Shown here in pieces: positions 17,160 through 24,768 of a stretch of 64,000 nucleotides of DNA. The DNA lies in NCBI GenBank assembly GCA_902574355.1, contig CACGNN010000001.1, positions 62,001-126,000 of the forward strand. The letters run 5' to 3'. A program made the position numbers and the translations under genes. The stretch's first letter is position 1. The number at the start of each line of letters is the position of its first letter. The stretch comes from an uncultured SAR86 cluster bacterium (GTDB lineage: Bacteria > Pseudomonadota > Gammaproteobacteria > Magnimaribacterales > Magnimaribacteraceae). The notes below the pieces were generated by a model, which was given only the letters and a program-made list of their open reading frames with translations, made no database searches and was not told the origin of the DNA.

Positions 17160-18507
17160 GGCCATGCTTTCTCCAGGCTCCTCTTTTTAGTGAGACAAAA
17201 ATCATGATGCCGAAAATCATCATTGCTATCGAAGAGGATAAGAAAATCGACTCTATACCAAATCCTAAGATATAAATTGAAATACTTCCCCCTAAGCCTG
17301 CTATCAAAAATCTTGCAATCGTCGCCACTGTCGGCCAAAACATTGCATTAGCACCTTGAGAGGCAAAATATAGAGAAAGACCTATCCCTTGAAAGACATA
17401 AAAAGGGCCGACAATTTGAATATATTTTTTTGTAATTTCGTAGGCTTTTGGATCATCAGTAAAATAATGGATCCACAAGTCAGGAAATAAGGCTAAAGAA
17501 AAGCCTATAAGCACTGAAACTAAACCCGCCGTTGATCCACCATAAATACCAACTCTCTCTGCCCTCACTATGTTACTAGCGCCTATATTCGCACCCACAA
17601 TAGATGTCATGGCCGTGCCAATCCCAAAAATAAGTGGAATCATAAGAAATTCTACCCTCGAACCAATGCCATATCCTGCAAGAGCTTCTGTTCCGAAGGT
17701 TCCAACTAAACCCGTCAACACTAATATTGTGCCTACAGTTAGAATTGGAGAGGCCGATGCTGGAATAGCTACCTCAAAGATATTAGAGAATAGAGGTTTG
17801 CTCAAAATTAATTTTTCTCGTTTCAGCATCGCCGGAACTGAGGTAGATGAGAGCTTCATGATTATTATCGATACCATAATCATACTGCTGATTAAGGCTG
17901 CAACAGCGGCACCAGCGACTCCTAGTTTAGGAAATCCATACCACCCCAAAATAAATCCTCCAGAGAGAAGTACTTGTAGAAGAGAAGCAATGATCATGAG
18001 TGTTGCAGGAAAGCGCATATTTCCCATCCCTCTTAAGACGGCACTTAAACTTCCTGATAACCATATAAGTATTCCTCCGAAGAAGAGAACTGAGCAATAC
18101 AAATAGGATTCTTCAAGAATTTCTCCTCTACCTCCCAGTAAATAAAGAAGACCTTTCCCAAATAATAAAAATAAAATTAAAAAGGTAAATGCTCCAGAAA
18201 TCGAGATAACTATTGAATGCCAAATTAATTTTTCTGCGCGATCTATATCATTAGCCCCCATACTTCGAGCTATAGCTGAGCTGATAGCTCCTCCGAGTGC
18301 GCCACCGGACATAGTTTGTGTAAGCATCAATAATGGAAAAGCAAGCGCTACTGCAGCAAGTGACTTTGTTCCCAACTTACTAATAAACCAGACTTCAGTT
18401 AGTACAACTATTGATTGGATAAAAAAAGCTATGGTATTTGGAGCTGACATTCTTATCAGCAATGGCACGATAGGTTTTGTTAGAAACTCTTGAGTTCTGT
18501 TATCCAC
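17146..18507 (-). CDS. MATE-family multidrug/toxin exporter
   Basis: A 453-aa polytopic protein of the MATE (NorM/DinF-like) family with about twelve membrane segments in two homologous halves. Markers are PIVPLLIRMSAPNTIAF at the N-terminus, ALAFPLLMLTQTMSGGALGGAISSAIARSMGAND in the first half and the repeated GANIGASNIVRAERVG in the second. MATE proteins expel cationic or hydrophobic compounds using sodium or proton gradients. It follows the second PhyH gene by 12 bases on the same strand (PhyH then MATE), so the dioxygenase and exporter may share a transcript. Confidence 0.92.
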   Translation of the reverse strand: MDNRTQEFLTKPIVPLLIRMSAPNTIAFFIQSIVVLTEVWFISKLGTKSLAAVALAFPLLMLTQTMSGGALGGAISSAIARSMGANDIDRAEKLIWHSIVISISGAFTFLILFLLFGKGLLYLLGGRGEILEESYLYCSVLFFGGILIWLSGSLSAVLRGMGNMRFPATLMIIASLLQVLLSGGFILGWYGFPKLGVAGAAVAALISSMIMVSIIIMKLSSTSVPAMLKREKLILSKPLFSNIFEVAIPASASPILTVGTILVLTGLVGTFGTEALAGYGIGSRVEFLMIPLIFGIGTAMTSIVGANIGASNIVRAERVGIYGGSTAGLVSVLIGFSLALFPDLWIHYFTDDPKAYEITKKYIQIVGPFYVFQGIGLSLYFASQGANAMFWPTVATIARFLIAGLGGSISIYILGFGIESIFLSSSIAMMIFGIMIFVSLKRGAWRKHGPKYS

Positions 18508-18519
18508 TAATCCTTTAGC

Positions 18520-19410
18520 TTATTTTCTTGAAGATTCTTTTACTAGCTTTTCAGGTGTGGCTAAAGTTGCATATTTGTCTTTTGAATCACCAAATAACTT
18601 TTCAGGAGATACTGACTCCAATCTACCTTCTTTGTCATTTGGATCGGTAAAGAATCCAAGAACATACCCCCCCTTTGAGTAGCCAATCAAAGAACGAAGT
18701 TCAGGAGTAAATTTTTTAGCGACTTCTGGAGGATATGAGAGATATTGATTCTCTTGTTGCCTCAACCAGCTAGGTGCATAGTGCAAGAAAATTCCTAATC
18801 TAGTTTCCTCAGTTGTGTTAGTTCCACCACCATGTAATACCGATCCAGTATAAATAAATACAGACCCTGCTCTCATTTCTGCATAAGCAATTTCTTCAAT
18901 CTGTGGTTGTCTATTTTTATCCCATTTATGCGATCCAGGAACTACTTGTGTTGCTCCATTTTCTTTAGTGAAATCATTAATTGCCCAGACGGTACTGAAT
19001 TGTGTTTCAATCTTTCTTGGAATATACCCTCCCCAAACTCCCCGATCTCTGTGAAGAATTTGACTTGATTCTCCCGGTCCAATTTGGATAGCAGAAGAGA
19101 AATGCAGTTGATAATTTTCGCAGTGAGGTCCCAAAAATCCGTCTGCTAGTTTATTAATTAATGGATCCAGCGCTAAATTTTGACATGTTTCTGATCTGGC
19201 CAATAGAGCGCCAACTCTTTTAGTCTCGAAACCAGTGAATTCATCTTGACCATTGTTAGTAACAGTCAGGAAGGGTCGAAGATCTTTTTTAATTTGAGCT
19301 AAGTCTGCTGATTCAAGAAAGTCATCAATAATAACACCCGCATCCTCATCTAAAATATTTAATATTTCATCAACCGGAGTGGCGGTTGTTACGTGCTTTA
19401 TATTCCCCAT
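18520..19410 (-). CDS. Phytanoyl-CoA dioxygenase (PhyH)-family protein
   Basis: A 296-aa Fe(II)/2-oxoglutarate oxygenase. Metal ligands are His120 and Asp122 in ILHRDRGVW and His193 in SVLHGGGTN; Arg204 follows as the 2-oxoglutarate contact. It shares the fold but little sequence with the PhyH protein at 16.4 kb, so the two are old paralogues and not a recent duplication. Twelve bases separate it from the MATE exporter downstream. The substrate is unknown; transcription with an exporter hints at modification of a small molecule for export or detoxification. Confidence 0.88.
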   Translation of the reverse strand: MGNIKHVTTATPVDEILNILDEDAGVIIDDFLESADLAQIKKDLRPFLTVTNNGQDEFTGFETKRVGALLARSETCQNLALDPLINKLADGFLGPHCENYQLHFSSAIQIGPGESSQILHRDRGVWGGYIPRKIETQFSTVWAINDFTKENGATQVVPGSHKWDKNRQPQIEEIAYAEMRAGSVFIYTGSVLHGGGTNTTEETRLGIFLHYAPSWLRQQENQYLSYPPEVAKKFTPELRSLIGYSKGGYVLGFFTDPNDKEGRLESVSPEKLFGDSKDKYATLATPEKLVKESSRK

Positions 19411-19465
19411 AGATAAAGTTTAAACCAAAAAGAACTTATATGTAATTCAGGATAAAAAATAGAAA

Positions 19466-20536
19466 TTATTTGTAAAACTCTATTATTTCATTATTCATGA
19501 ATTCTATATCTTCAGTTGTAAAGCCTGCTCCAGCTATATGACCCCAAAGCGAAGGTATTACTCTAAGTTTTACTCCAGGAATCATATTAGCTTCTCTGGT
19601 TAAGGCATCAATATGAAAGTACATGTCCGTTTCGCTCGGCATATATAAGACATCAGCTTTTATAGATCCTAATGCCTCTGAATAATTTCCATTAAATCCT
19701 GGTGTATTACCAATATTATTATTTTGCCACGTTCTAGCTAGAGCTATTAGATTATTGGCATCCCAAGATAATACAAATTCTTCAAACCAATTTATAACTT
19801 CATCAGTATCTTTCAATCCCATTTCTTCGTAGAGGCCTAGTCGATACCATTCTTGAGACCAGCCCCAACTGGCCCAGTGCGCTCCTCCTGCTCTAAGTCC
19901 TACCTCAGGTGGGGACATGTACTGACCATTTGCAAAAGATGCATCTGCTTTTATTGCAGATATAAAACCTTCCAGTCTTACTATTCCATGGGGATACTCT
20001 ACCGCTGAGCCTGCTATACCCACTATTTTCTCAACAAAATCTGGATAACTTACAGCCCACTGAAAGGCCTGTTGAGCTCCCATAGAGAATCCTACTACAC
20101 CTTTTATCTTTTTAACTTTAAAGATTTCAGTAACTAATTTATATCCTGCCTTCACATTGTCTCTTATTGAAATTAAAGGGAAATTCGGCCCATCAAAAGG
20201 AGGCAGGGTATTGCTTGGTGAGCTAGATAAACCATTTTGAAACATATCTGTAGCAACTATGAAATATTTTTCAGGATCTAGAGCTTTACCAGGTTCAATT
20301 AAAAAATCAAATCCATGATGATCGCCAAGGTATGCAGAAGGAACAACTATTAAATTATCCTTTTCCTTATTTAATTTTCCATGAGTTACATAAGATAACT
20401 TAGCATTTGGTAATGTGATTCCACTCTCTAGATCAAAATCTCCTAGATTGAAGACTTTGTGATTGCCCTCAGCGTAAAATAGTGGGCTAGACAGGATTAA
20501 AGTTATCAGAATAGGGAATTTTAAAATTTTTGTCAT
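19466..20536 (-). CDS. Exported alpha/beta hydrolase, homoserine-O-acetyltransferase-like
   Basis: A 356-aa alpha/beta-hydrolase of the MetX-like group: LSYVTHGKLNKEKDNLIVVPSAY at the start of the domain, nucleophile Ser151 in GFSMGAQQAFQWA, and a C-terminal GHIAGAG with the catalytic His. A hydrophobic N-terminus (about residues 1-22, ending FYAEG) looks like a cleavable signal peptide, which true cytoplasmic homoserine acetyltransferases lack. It is therefore more likely a secreted esterase or acyltransferase than a methionine-pathway enzyme. Ten bases separate it from the upstream peptidase gene. Confidence 0.8.
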   Translation of the reverse strand: MTKILKFPILITLILSSPLFYAEGNHKVFNLGDFDLESGITLPNAKLSYVTHGKLNKEKDNLIVVPSAYLGDHHGFDFLIEPGKALDPEKYFIVATDMFQNGLSSSPSNTLPPFDGPNFPLISIRDNVKAGYKLVTEIFKVKKIKGVVGFSMGAQQAFQWAVSYPDFVEKIVGIAGSAVEYPHGIVRLEGFISAIKADASFANGQYMSPPEVGLRAGGAHWASWGWSQEWYRLGLYEEMGLKDTDEVINWFEEFVLSWDANNLIALARTWQNNNIGNTPGFNGNYSEALGSIKADVLYMPSETDMYFHIDALTREANMIPGVKLRVIPSLWGHIAGAGFTTEDIEFMNNEIIEFYK

Positions 20537-20545
20537 TTTTGAATA

Positions 20546-21508
20546 TTAGGTTTTGGAAAATCTATCTGTGGTTTCTATTAGTAGATGTGTTATTTCCTTT
20601 TCGAATGCTGAATGGCCTGAAAAAGGAGCTATTTTTAGTTCAGATTCCGGCCATCTTGAATGAAGCTCATAAGCAGTCGTAGGCGGACATACAACATCGT
20701 ATCTTCCTTGAATTATTACAGCCGGGATATCTCTGATTTTATCGATATTATCGAGAAGTTGATTTTCATTTTCCAAGAAACCGTTATTCACAAAGTAATG
20801 GTTTTCAATAAGAGCAAAAGCTAACGCAAATTTGCTGTCCACAGAATCTTTTACAGCTTCGGGATTATGATTAATGAAACTGGTAGATGCTTCCCATTTA
20901 GACCAGGCTTTTGCTGCTGATAATTTTTTTTCTTCATCATCTCCATTAAAGATTTCCCTGTAGGCATCAACCAGATCGCTTCTCTTTTCTTTTGGAATTT
21001 CGTTCAAAAACCCTTGCCATGCTTCCGGATATAATTCGCTTGCTCCATATTGATAGAACCATTGGATTTCTTTATGTCTCAACATAAAGATACCCCTTAA
21101 AACAAGCTCTGTTACGTTTTGAGGATGACTCTGCGCATAAGCCAATGCAAGAGTACTACCCCAAGAACCACCAAAAACAAGCCACTTATCTATGCTTAAT
21201 TTTTTTCTTATTGACTCAATGTCTTCAACTAGGTGCCAAGTAGTATTATTTTCAAGACAAGTGTGGGGTTTGCTTTTTCCACATCCTCTCTGATCGAAAA
21301 GAACTATGCGATATTTCTTAGGATTAAAAAATCTTCTAGAAAAGCTTCCAGCACCTCCACCAGGCCCACCATGAAGGAATACTGCAGGTTTACCTTTGGG
21401 ATTCCCGCATTGTTCATAATAAATTTCATGGATTCCTTGCTTTATATAGCCAGAATCATAAGGTTCGATTGGTGGATATAATTTATTTTCTTTATTAAAG
21501 AACTTCAT
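20546..21508 (-). CDS. pip: Proline iminopeptidase (S33 alpha/beta hydrolase)
   Basis: A 320-aa cytoplasmic S33 peptidase that removes N-terminal proline. HGGPGGG at 46-52 is the oxyanion motif, DQRGCGKS at 72-79 is the family signature, and the nucleophile Ser115 lies in GGSWGST. The Asp and His partners are in QGRYDVVCPP and FSGHSAFE. Length equals that of typical bacterial Pip enzymes. Its 5' end overlaps the next hydrolase by 14 bases, so the three hydrolase genes here form one operon-like run. Confidence 0.92.
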   Translation of the reverse strand: MKFFNKENKLYPPIEPYDSGYIKQGIHEIYYEQCGNPKGKPAVFLHGGPGGGAGSFSRRFFNPKKYRIVLFDQRGCGKSKPHTCLENNTTWHLVEDIESIRKKLSIDKWLVFGGSWGSTLALAYAQSHPQNVTELVLRGIFMLRHKEIQWFYQYGASELYPEAWQGFLNEIPKEKRSDLVDAYREIFNGDDEEKKLSAAKAWSKWEASTSFINHNPEAVKDSVDSKFALAFALIENHYFVNNGFLENENQLLDNIDKIRDIPAVIIQGRYDVVCPPTTAYELHSRWPESELKIAPFSGHSAFEKEITHLLIETTDRFSKT

Positions 21509-22376
21509 CTACTTTTTTATAAAAATTTACAATATCCTCGATCAAAATAGGTATAACTTCTTTGGGTAAATTATGACCCATATCTTTGTAAACTTTAAAT
21601 TTTGAATTCTTAATCAGTTCTGCGGTAAGCCTTCCGTAGCTCACGGGCAATAGTGCATCATCTTCTCCATGAAGCACCAGCGTTGGTACAGAGATATTTC
21701 TTACAATATCAGATCTATCTCCAGCTTTAAAAATTGCAGTCAATTGCCTTGGCATTGCTCTCGGATAAAAGCCATATTCTCGCGCTCCTTCTGTATCAAC
21801 ATCTTCCATATTTCTCAGATTTTCTTGATTTCCTTGCGAAATCTCAGAGGTCTTTGGAATTCTTGGAGATGACATAAGTGATACTAAGCTGGTCGTCTTA
21901 TCTGGAAATTTAGAGGCTATTATTTGAGCTATCATGCCCCCCATAGAAGCTCCAATTATATGAGCCTCTTCAATATCGAGGTGGTCTAATAATGCAACAC
22001 CATCATATGCCATATCTTCAAGTGTATATGGTGCATTAAAACCAATACCCAAGGAATAAAGAAAGTACTTCCAATAAAGGTTGGGTCTTCCTAGCCTATC
22101 TAGCTTCTCACTATCTCCTGTATCTCTATTATCAAAGAGGATGACCCTATATCCGGAATCGACAAGCCCATTGACAATGGATTCTCCCCAAACTTTATGT
22201 GATGCCAGTAGGCCCATTACCATTAGTACAGGTGGATCTTCCTCCATGCCAATACTTTTGTAGGCAAGCGAGATTCCATTAATCTCCGCAATTGTCGTTT
22301 CTTGATCTAATGTATAGTTTGAATAAACGCTAAAAGAAGCGAATGAAATCAGGTATAAGACTAGTAATTTTTTCAT
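21495..22376 (-). CDS. Exported alpha/beta hydrolase
   Basis: Start placed at the internal ATG 22376 instead of 22412, because the protein then opens with a clear signal peptide (MKKLLVLYLISFASFSVYS) and does not overlap the preceding gene. The 293-aa product has an alpha/beta-hydrolase fold: VMGLLASHKVWG for the oxyanion turn, FDNRDTGDS, nucleophile Ser144 in IGASMGG, Asp in HGEDDALLP and His in DMGHNLP. It resembles esterases and epoxide-hydrolase-like lipases (EstB/TesB-like pfam Abhydrolase_1). Substrate unknown. Overlaps pip by 14 bases. Confidence 0.8.
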   Translation of the reverse strand: MKKLLVLYLISFASFSVYSNYTLDQETTIAEINGISLAYKSIGMEEDPPVLMVMGLLASHKVWGESIVNGLVDSGYRVILFDNRDTGDSEKLDRLGRPNLYWKYFLYSLGIGFNAPYTLEDMAYDGVALLDHLDIEEAHIIGASMGGMIAQIIASKFPDKTTSLVSLMSSPRIPKTSEISQGNQENLRNMEDVDTEGAREYGFYPRAMPRQLTAIFKAGDRSDIVRNISVPTLVLHGEDDALLPVSYGRLTAELIKNSKFKVYKDMGHNLPKEVIPILIEDIVNFYKKVDEVL

Positions 22377-22392
22377 TTGAATATTGAAATAA

Positions 22393-22596
22393 CTAATCAA
22401 TATTTTTTTCATTCAATTTTTTTCTAAGTAAGTATAAAGCTCCAGAAATTGCAAAACACATCAAAGAAGATAAGAGATTTACTATTAGCAGTTCGCCTTG
22501 GAAATTAGTCAATGAGACACTTATTAAATAAACCCCTATAAGCAAAAAGAAGGTACAAAAAAAGAAAAGTAAAAAAGATATAGTTTTAATGAACAT
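22393..22596 (-). CDS. Small two-helix membrane protein, unrecognised
   Basis: A 67-aa protein with two hydrophobic segments (about residues 4-29 and 35-57) and a basic tail LRKKLNEKNID. I do not recognise a family. It lies upstream of, and on the same strand as, the hydrolase operon and downstream of a secreted NTF2-like protein, in a run of six small envelope-type genes ending at tRNA-Phe. No clear ribosome-binding site was seen, so existence is moderately supported only. Confidence 0.45.
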   Translation of the reverse strand: MFIKTISFLLFFFCTFFLLIGVYLISVSLTNFQGELLIVNLLSSLMCFAISGALYLLRKKLNEKNID

Positions 22597-22648
22597 TTAT
22601 GTACCAATTATAGAAGAGTTTGGAGTTCTAATTCTAGTTCTAGATATT

Positions 22649-23098
22649 TCATTTAGTTTCTCTACTCACTAAATCTGATTGAAGGAACTTTAATTTCAAT
22701 TCTCCCTTTTCTTTAATCAGATAAACACTTTCAAGCCAATTTGAAATCACTAATTCATTATCAATTGTTTTGAAAATACCATCATTTACATAAGAAACAT
22801 GAGCAGAGTTTTCATCTATGGATACAACGAAGTCAGTAAGAACCCAATCAGTTGTTATTGTTGTTTTAGAGGCTTCTTGAAGAAACTCATCAAATTCATT
22901 CATATCCCAGGATTTTCCCATTTCAAATATTAGGAAGTCATTAGTGAGAATAGTTAATACTTTTTCCTTCTTATAAACCTCTATATCTAATAGTTCAAAA
23001 AATTGATTTACCTTTGCAATTACTTCTTGTTCTGTAATCTTTTCGGCCCAAGAATTAGAGGAAATTATTAGACCAAATATAAGCAGTAATTTTTTCAT
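22649..23098 (-). CDS. Secreted NTF2/SnoaL-like small protein, unrecognised
   Basis: The internal ATG 23098 is preferred: it has a good ribosome-binding site (AGGAAG with 6 bases of spacing) and opens with a signal peptide MKKLLLIFGLIISSNSWAEK. The 149-aa product after cleavage has a helix (EQEVIAKVNQFFELLDI) followed by alternating strands, ending VYLIKEKGELKLKFLQSDL; this pattern resembles NTF2-like/SnoaL periplasmic proteins but is not diagnostic. The longer frame from 23128 overlaps the neighbouring lipoprotein gene. Function unknown. Confidence 0.62.
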   Translation of the reverse strand: MKKLLLIFGLIISSNSWAEKITEQEVIAKVNQFFELLDIEVYKKEKVLTILTNDFLIFEMGKSWDMNEFDEFLQEASKTTITTDWVLTDFVVSIDENSAHVSYVNDGIFKTIDNELVISNWLESVYLIKEKGELKLKFLQSDLVSRETK

Positions 23099-23117
23099 CT
23101 GGGACTTCCTAAAATTA

Positions 23118-23432
23118 TTAAGTTCCAAAATCCTCGTTAAAAATTCTCATTGTGCACACATCATGAGCATTTCTTGAGGCAATTTTATTGGATTGTAGTA
23201 TTTTCAGCATATTCATTTCGATACAAGTTTCTTCTTCAAGATAAGCTTGAATAGCCTCTTCTTGATTTTGAAAATTCACAGGCTCTCTGTGGCATATATT
23301 TTGTGCTCTCATTTCAGCAACTTCGTCTGTTATAAAAAATTCTTTAGATTCAATTTCAACACATTGATTATATTCGGATGAACAACCACTAAGCACTAGT
23401 ATGACAAGAGGGATGATGGTTAAGTTTTTCAT
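23118..23432 (-). CDS. Small predicted lipoprotein, unrecognised
   Basis: From the internal ATG 23432 the 104-aa product begins MKNLTIIPLVILVLSGCSSE, a textbook lipoprotein signal with lipobox LSGC. The longer frame from 23483 puts 17 odd residues before it. The mature part holds four more Cys residues (in NQCVEIES, AQNICHREP, EETCIEMN and AHDVCTMR), which may form two disulphides in the periplasm. No family recognised. Twenty bases separate its stop from the following secreted-protein start. Confidence 0.62.
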   Translation of the reverse strand: MKNLTIIPLVILVLSGCSSEYNQCVEIESKEFFITDEVAEMRAQNICHREPVNFQNQEEAIQAYLEEETCIEMNMLKILQSNKIASRNAHDVCTMRIFNEDFGT

Positions 23433-23513
23433 GCCAATTACATAGAAAGCCACACCATAGAGATTACAAATATCACTACGCATAATAAAAATATCAATGG
23501 AGCCTTCATATTT

Positions 23514-23753
23514 CTAAATAATATAACCTCTGAATGCCACAAGACCTATCGGTAGAACCATGCCAAACACATAGCCCCAGAAGATAATCACTCTCGCATC
23601 TATCCCATTTAAATCTTTAGGTCTTTCCCAATTTGCAATAAAAAGTAACTTTGTGAAAAATAAAGGGATTAGGGTTAAAACAAAAACAATTAAAGCGGGA
23701 TAATACATATTAAATTTCAGTAATTGATTAGGTGTTTCATTTTCAACTTGCAT
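23514..23753 (-). CDS. Small two-helix membrane protein, unrecognised
   Basis: A 79-aa protein with hydrophobic segments at about residues 16-40 and 55-76, joined by a polar loop ERPKDLNGIDARV. Both the length and the two-helix layout match the gene immediately upstream (23777-24013), though the sequences differ. Same strand and about 24-base spacing suggest co-transcription. No family recognised. Confidence 0.5.
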   Translation of the reverse strand: MQVENETPNQLLKFNMYYPALIVFVLTLIPLFFTKLLFIANWERPKDLNGIDARVIIFWGYVFGMVLPIGLVAFRGYII

Positions 23754-23776
23754 ACCTCAAGATAATATGGAAATCA

Positions 23777-24013
23777 TTAGTAGAGCTGATTAAAAATAGC
23801 AACAAATACGACTCCTGTGCCAAAGACACCTAGTATGCACACAAACCAATCAACTAGAAATACCTGAAAGAGTTTTGACCAAACACTTTTCTCATCAACA
23901 TTAGAGGCAAGTTCTTTTTTAAAGACTGAAATAGCTGCTTTTTTGAACCAAGAAAAAACAAATAGAAACGTTAGTCCGCCTAACATGAATATAAGTGTAT
24001 TTGCCGAAATCAT
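23777..24013 (-). CDS. Small two-helix membrane protein, unrecognised
   Basis: A 78-aa protein from ATG 24013 (a TTG one codon earlier would also be in frame). Hydrophobic segments lie at about residues 6-23 and 50-75, with a basic/polar loop KKAAISVFKKELASNVDEKS between. The ATG overlaps the stop of the 47-aa reading frame upstream by one base (TGATG), and the end of that frame supplies GAGGAG as a strong ribosome-binding site, so translation is probably coupled. No family recognised. Confidence 0.55.
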   Translation of the reverse strand: MISANTLIFMLGGLTFLFVFSWFKKAAISVFKKELASNVDEKSVWSKLFQVFLVDWFVCILGVFGTGVVFVAIFNQLY

Positions 24014-24156
24014 CAATCAAACTCCTCTAAGTTATGTATCTGGAAATACTTTCTTCTTAATTGATTCTTTTCTCTATGTTGATGTCCTTTAATCCCATTA
24101 GAAACTTTAACCTCTTTATCTAGGACAAGGTCTCTTGGATTAGGTAGTTCGGACAT
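24013..24156 (-). CDS. Possible 47-aa basic small protein coupled to membrane protein gene
   Basis: An ATG-started frame of 47 codons, opening MSELPNPRDLVLDKEVKVSN and rich in charged residues (IKGHQHREKNQLRRKYFQ in the middle). Its TGA overlaps the ATG of the next small membrane-protein gene, the arrangement expected for a translated leader or small cytoplasmic partner. There is no strong ribosome-binding site of its own. Not matched to any family I know. Could be a chance frame; the stop/start overlap and the absence of other coding signal here favour a real gene. Confidence 0.4.
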   Translation of the reverse strand: MSELPNPRDLVLDKEVKVSNGIKGHQHREKNQLRRKYFQIHNLEEFD

Positions 24157-24256
24157 GATTCTTACTCTACTACTTTACAAACCTTTTTGGCCAAAAATAT
24201 TTGAGCTTGAGTATATATAGGGGCCATGGGCATCCTGCGTACCCATTAAACATAAG

Positions 24257-24319
24257 ATGAAACTAACTCGAACAGATTTATCGAATGCGAAAGCTTTTGA
24301 TATGTTTGTGATGACCTAG
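24257..24319 (+). pseudogene. Possible relic of a P4-type integrase N-terminus
   Basis: A 20-codon frame MKLTRTDLSNAKAFDMFVMT then TAG. The first eleven residues fit the L-T-x-T-x-x-x-N-A-K start shared by P4/CP4-57-type tyrosine integrases (DUF4102 domain), and similarity then ends. It lies 55 bases from the 3' end of tRNA-Phe, a classic target of such integrases. The frame points towards the tRNA, the less usual orientation, and the match is very short, so this is a weak suggestion only. Confidence 0.25.
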
Positions 24320-24327
24320 TGATGACC
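24308..24327 (+). repeat. Direct repeat of GTGATGACC beside tRNA-Phe
   Basis: GTGATGACC occurs at 24308-24316 and again at 24319-24327, two bases apart (11-base period). It sits between the possible integrase relic and the 3' end of tRNA-Phe, the only sizeable non-coding stretch nearby. Such short tandem sites can be protein-binding sites (integrase arm sites, regulators), but nothing in the sequence decides this. The rest of 24157-24374 shows no gene or clear hairpin. Confidence 0.4.
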
Positions 24328-24374
24328 CATTGCACATTGTTGTAATACTAGAAAGCTGAAACATGCTTAGGAAG

Positions 24375-24450
24375 TGGTGCCCAGAGGTGGAATCGAACCA
24401 CCGACACAAGGATTTTCAGTCCTTTGCTCTACCGACTGAGCTATCTGGGC
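24375..24450 (-). tRNA. tRNA-Phe (GAA anticodon)
   Basis: A 76-base tRNA on the minus strand with the CCA end encoded (TGG at 24375-24377 on the plus strand). The acceptor GCCCAGA pairs with TCTGGGC, the D arm reads GCTCAGTCGGTAGAGC, the anticodon loop CTGAAAA gives anticodon GAA at 24417-24415, and the T arm contains GGTTCGATTCC. All stems pair cleanly. It stands alone between the small-protein cluster and yggX-mutY on the same strand. Confidence 0.97.
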
Positions 24451-24465
24451 ATTTAAGGTGTTGCG

Positions 24466-24471
24466 ATTGTA
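24466..24471 (-). promoter_or_regulatory. Candidate -10 box for tRNA-Phe
   Basis: Minus-strand TACAAT, within the palindrome TTGTATACAA, lies 15 bases before the mature tRNA 5' end, a fitting distance for a tRNA promoter. No good -35 element was found at 16-18 bases, so confidence is low. Confidence 0.3.
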
Positions 24472-24501
24472 TACAATTAATTGACTCTAAAAAAGTAGGT
24501 T

Positions 24502-24768
24502 TTACTCAACTGGCTTGAAACCCATTGGCTTTGCATAATCTTTTCCAGATAGAAAAAGATCCATTTGCTCATTTAACCATTTTCGAGAGTCTCTATCTGC
24601 AAGGTTTATTTGACCTTCATTAATGAGCATTTTTTGATGTTCCAACCATTCCTCCCAAGCTTTTTTTGACACATTATCAAATATATCTTCACCTTTTTGT
24701 CCTGGATAGGGAGGTTTATCCAAGCCTTCTAACTCTTCACCGTATTTTCTACAAAAAACTTTGCGCAT
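24502..24768 (-). CDS. yggX: Fe(2+)-trafficking protein YggX
   Basis: An 88-aa member of the YggX family: MRKVFCRKYGEELEGLDKPPYPG contains the conserved Cys6 and PPYPG, followed by AWEEWLEHQKMLINEGQINLADRDSRKWL. YggX protects iron-sulphur clusters from oxidation and is proposed to move Fe(II). It overlaps the 3' end of mutY by 20 bases; mutY-yggX linkage is standard in gammaproteobacteria and fits with MutY being an Fe-S protein. Confidence 0.95.
   Translation of the reverse strand: MRKVFCRKYGEELEGLDKPPYPGQKGEDIFDNVSKKAWEEWLEHQKMLINEGQINLADRDSRKWLNEQMDLFLSGKDYAKPMGFKPVE

Noticed and set aside
17570-18106. 178-aa plus-strand frame inside the MATE exporter
   Set aside because: Long because the antisense of hydrophobic codons is stop-poor; no motif, and the MATE gene is intact on the other strand.
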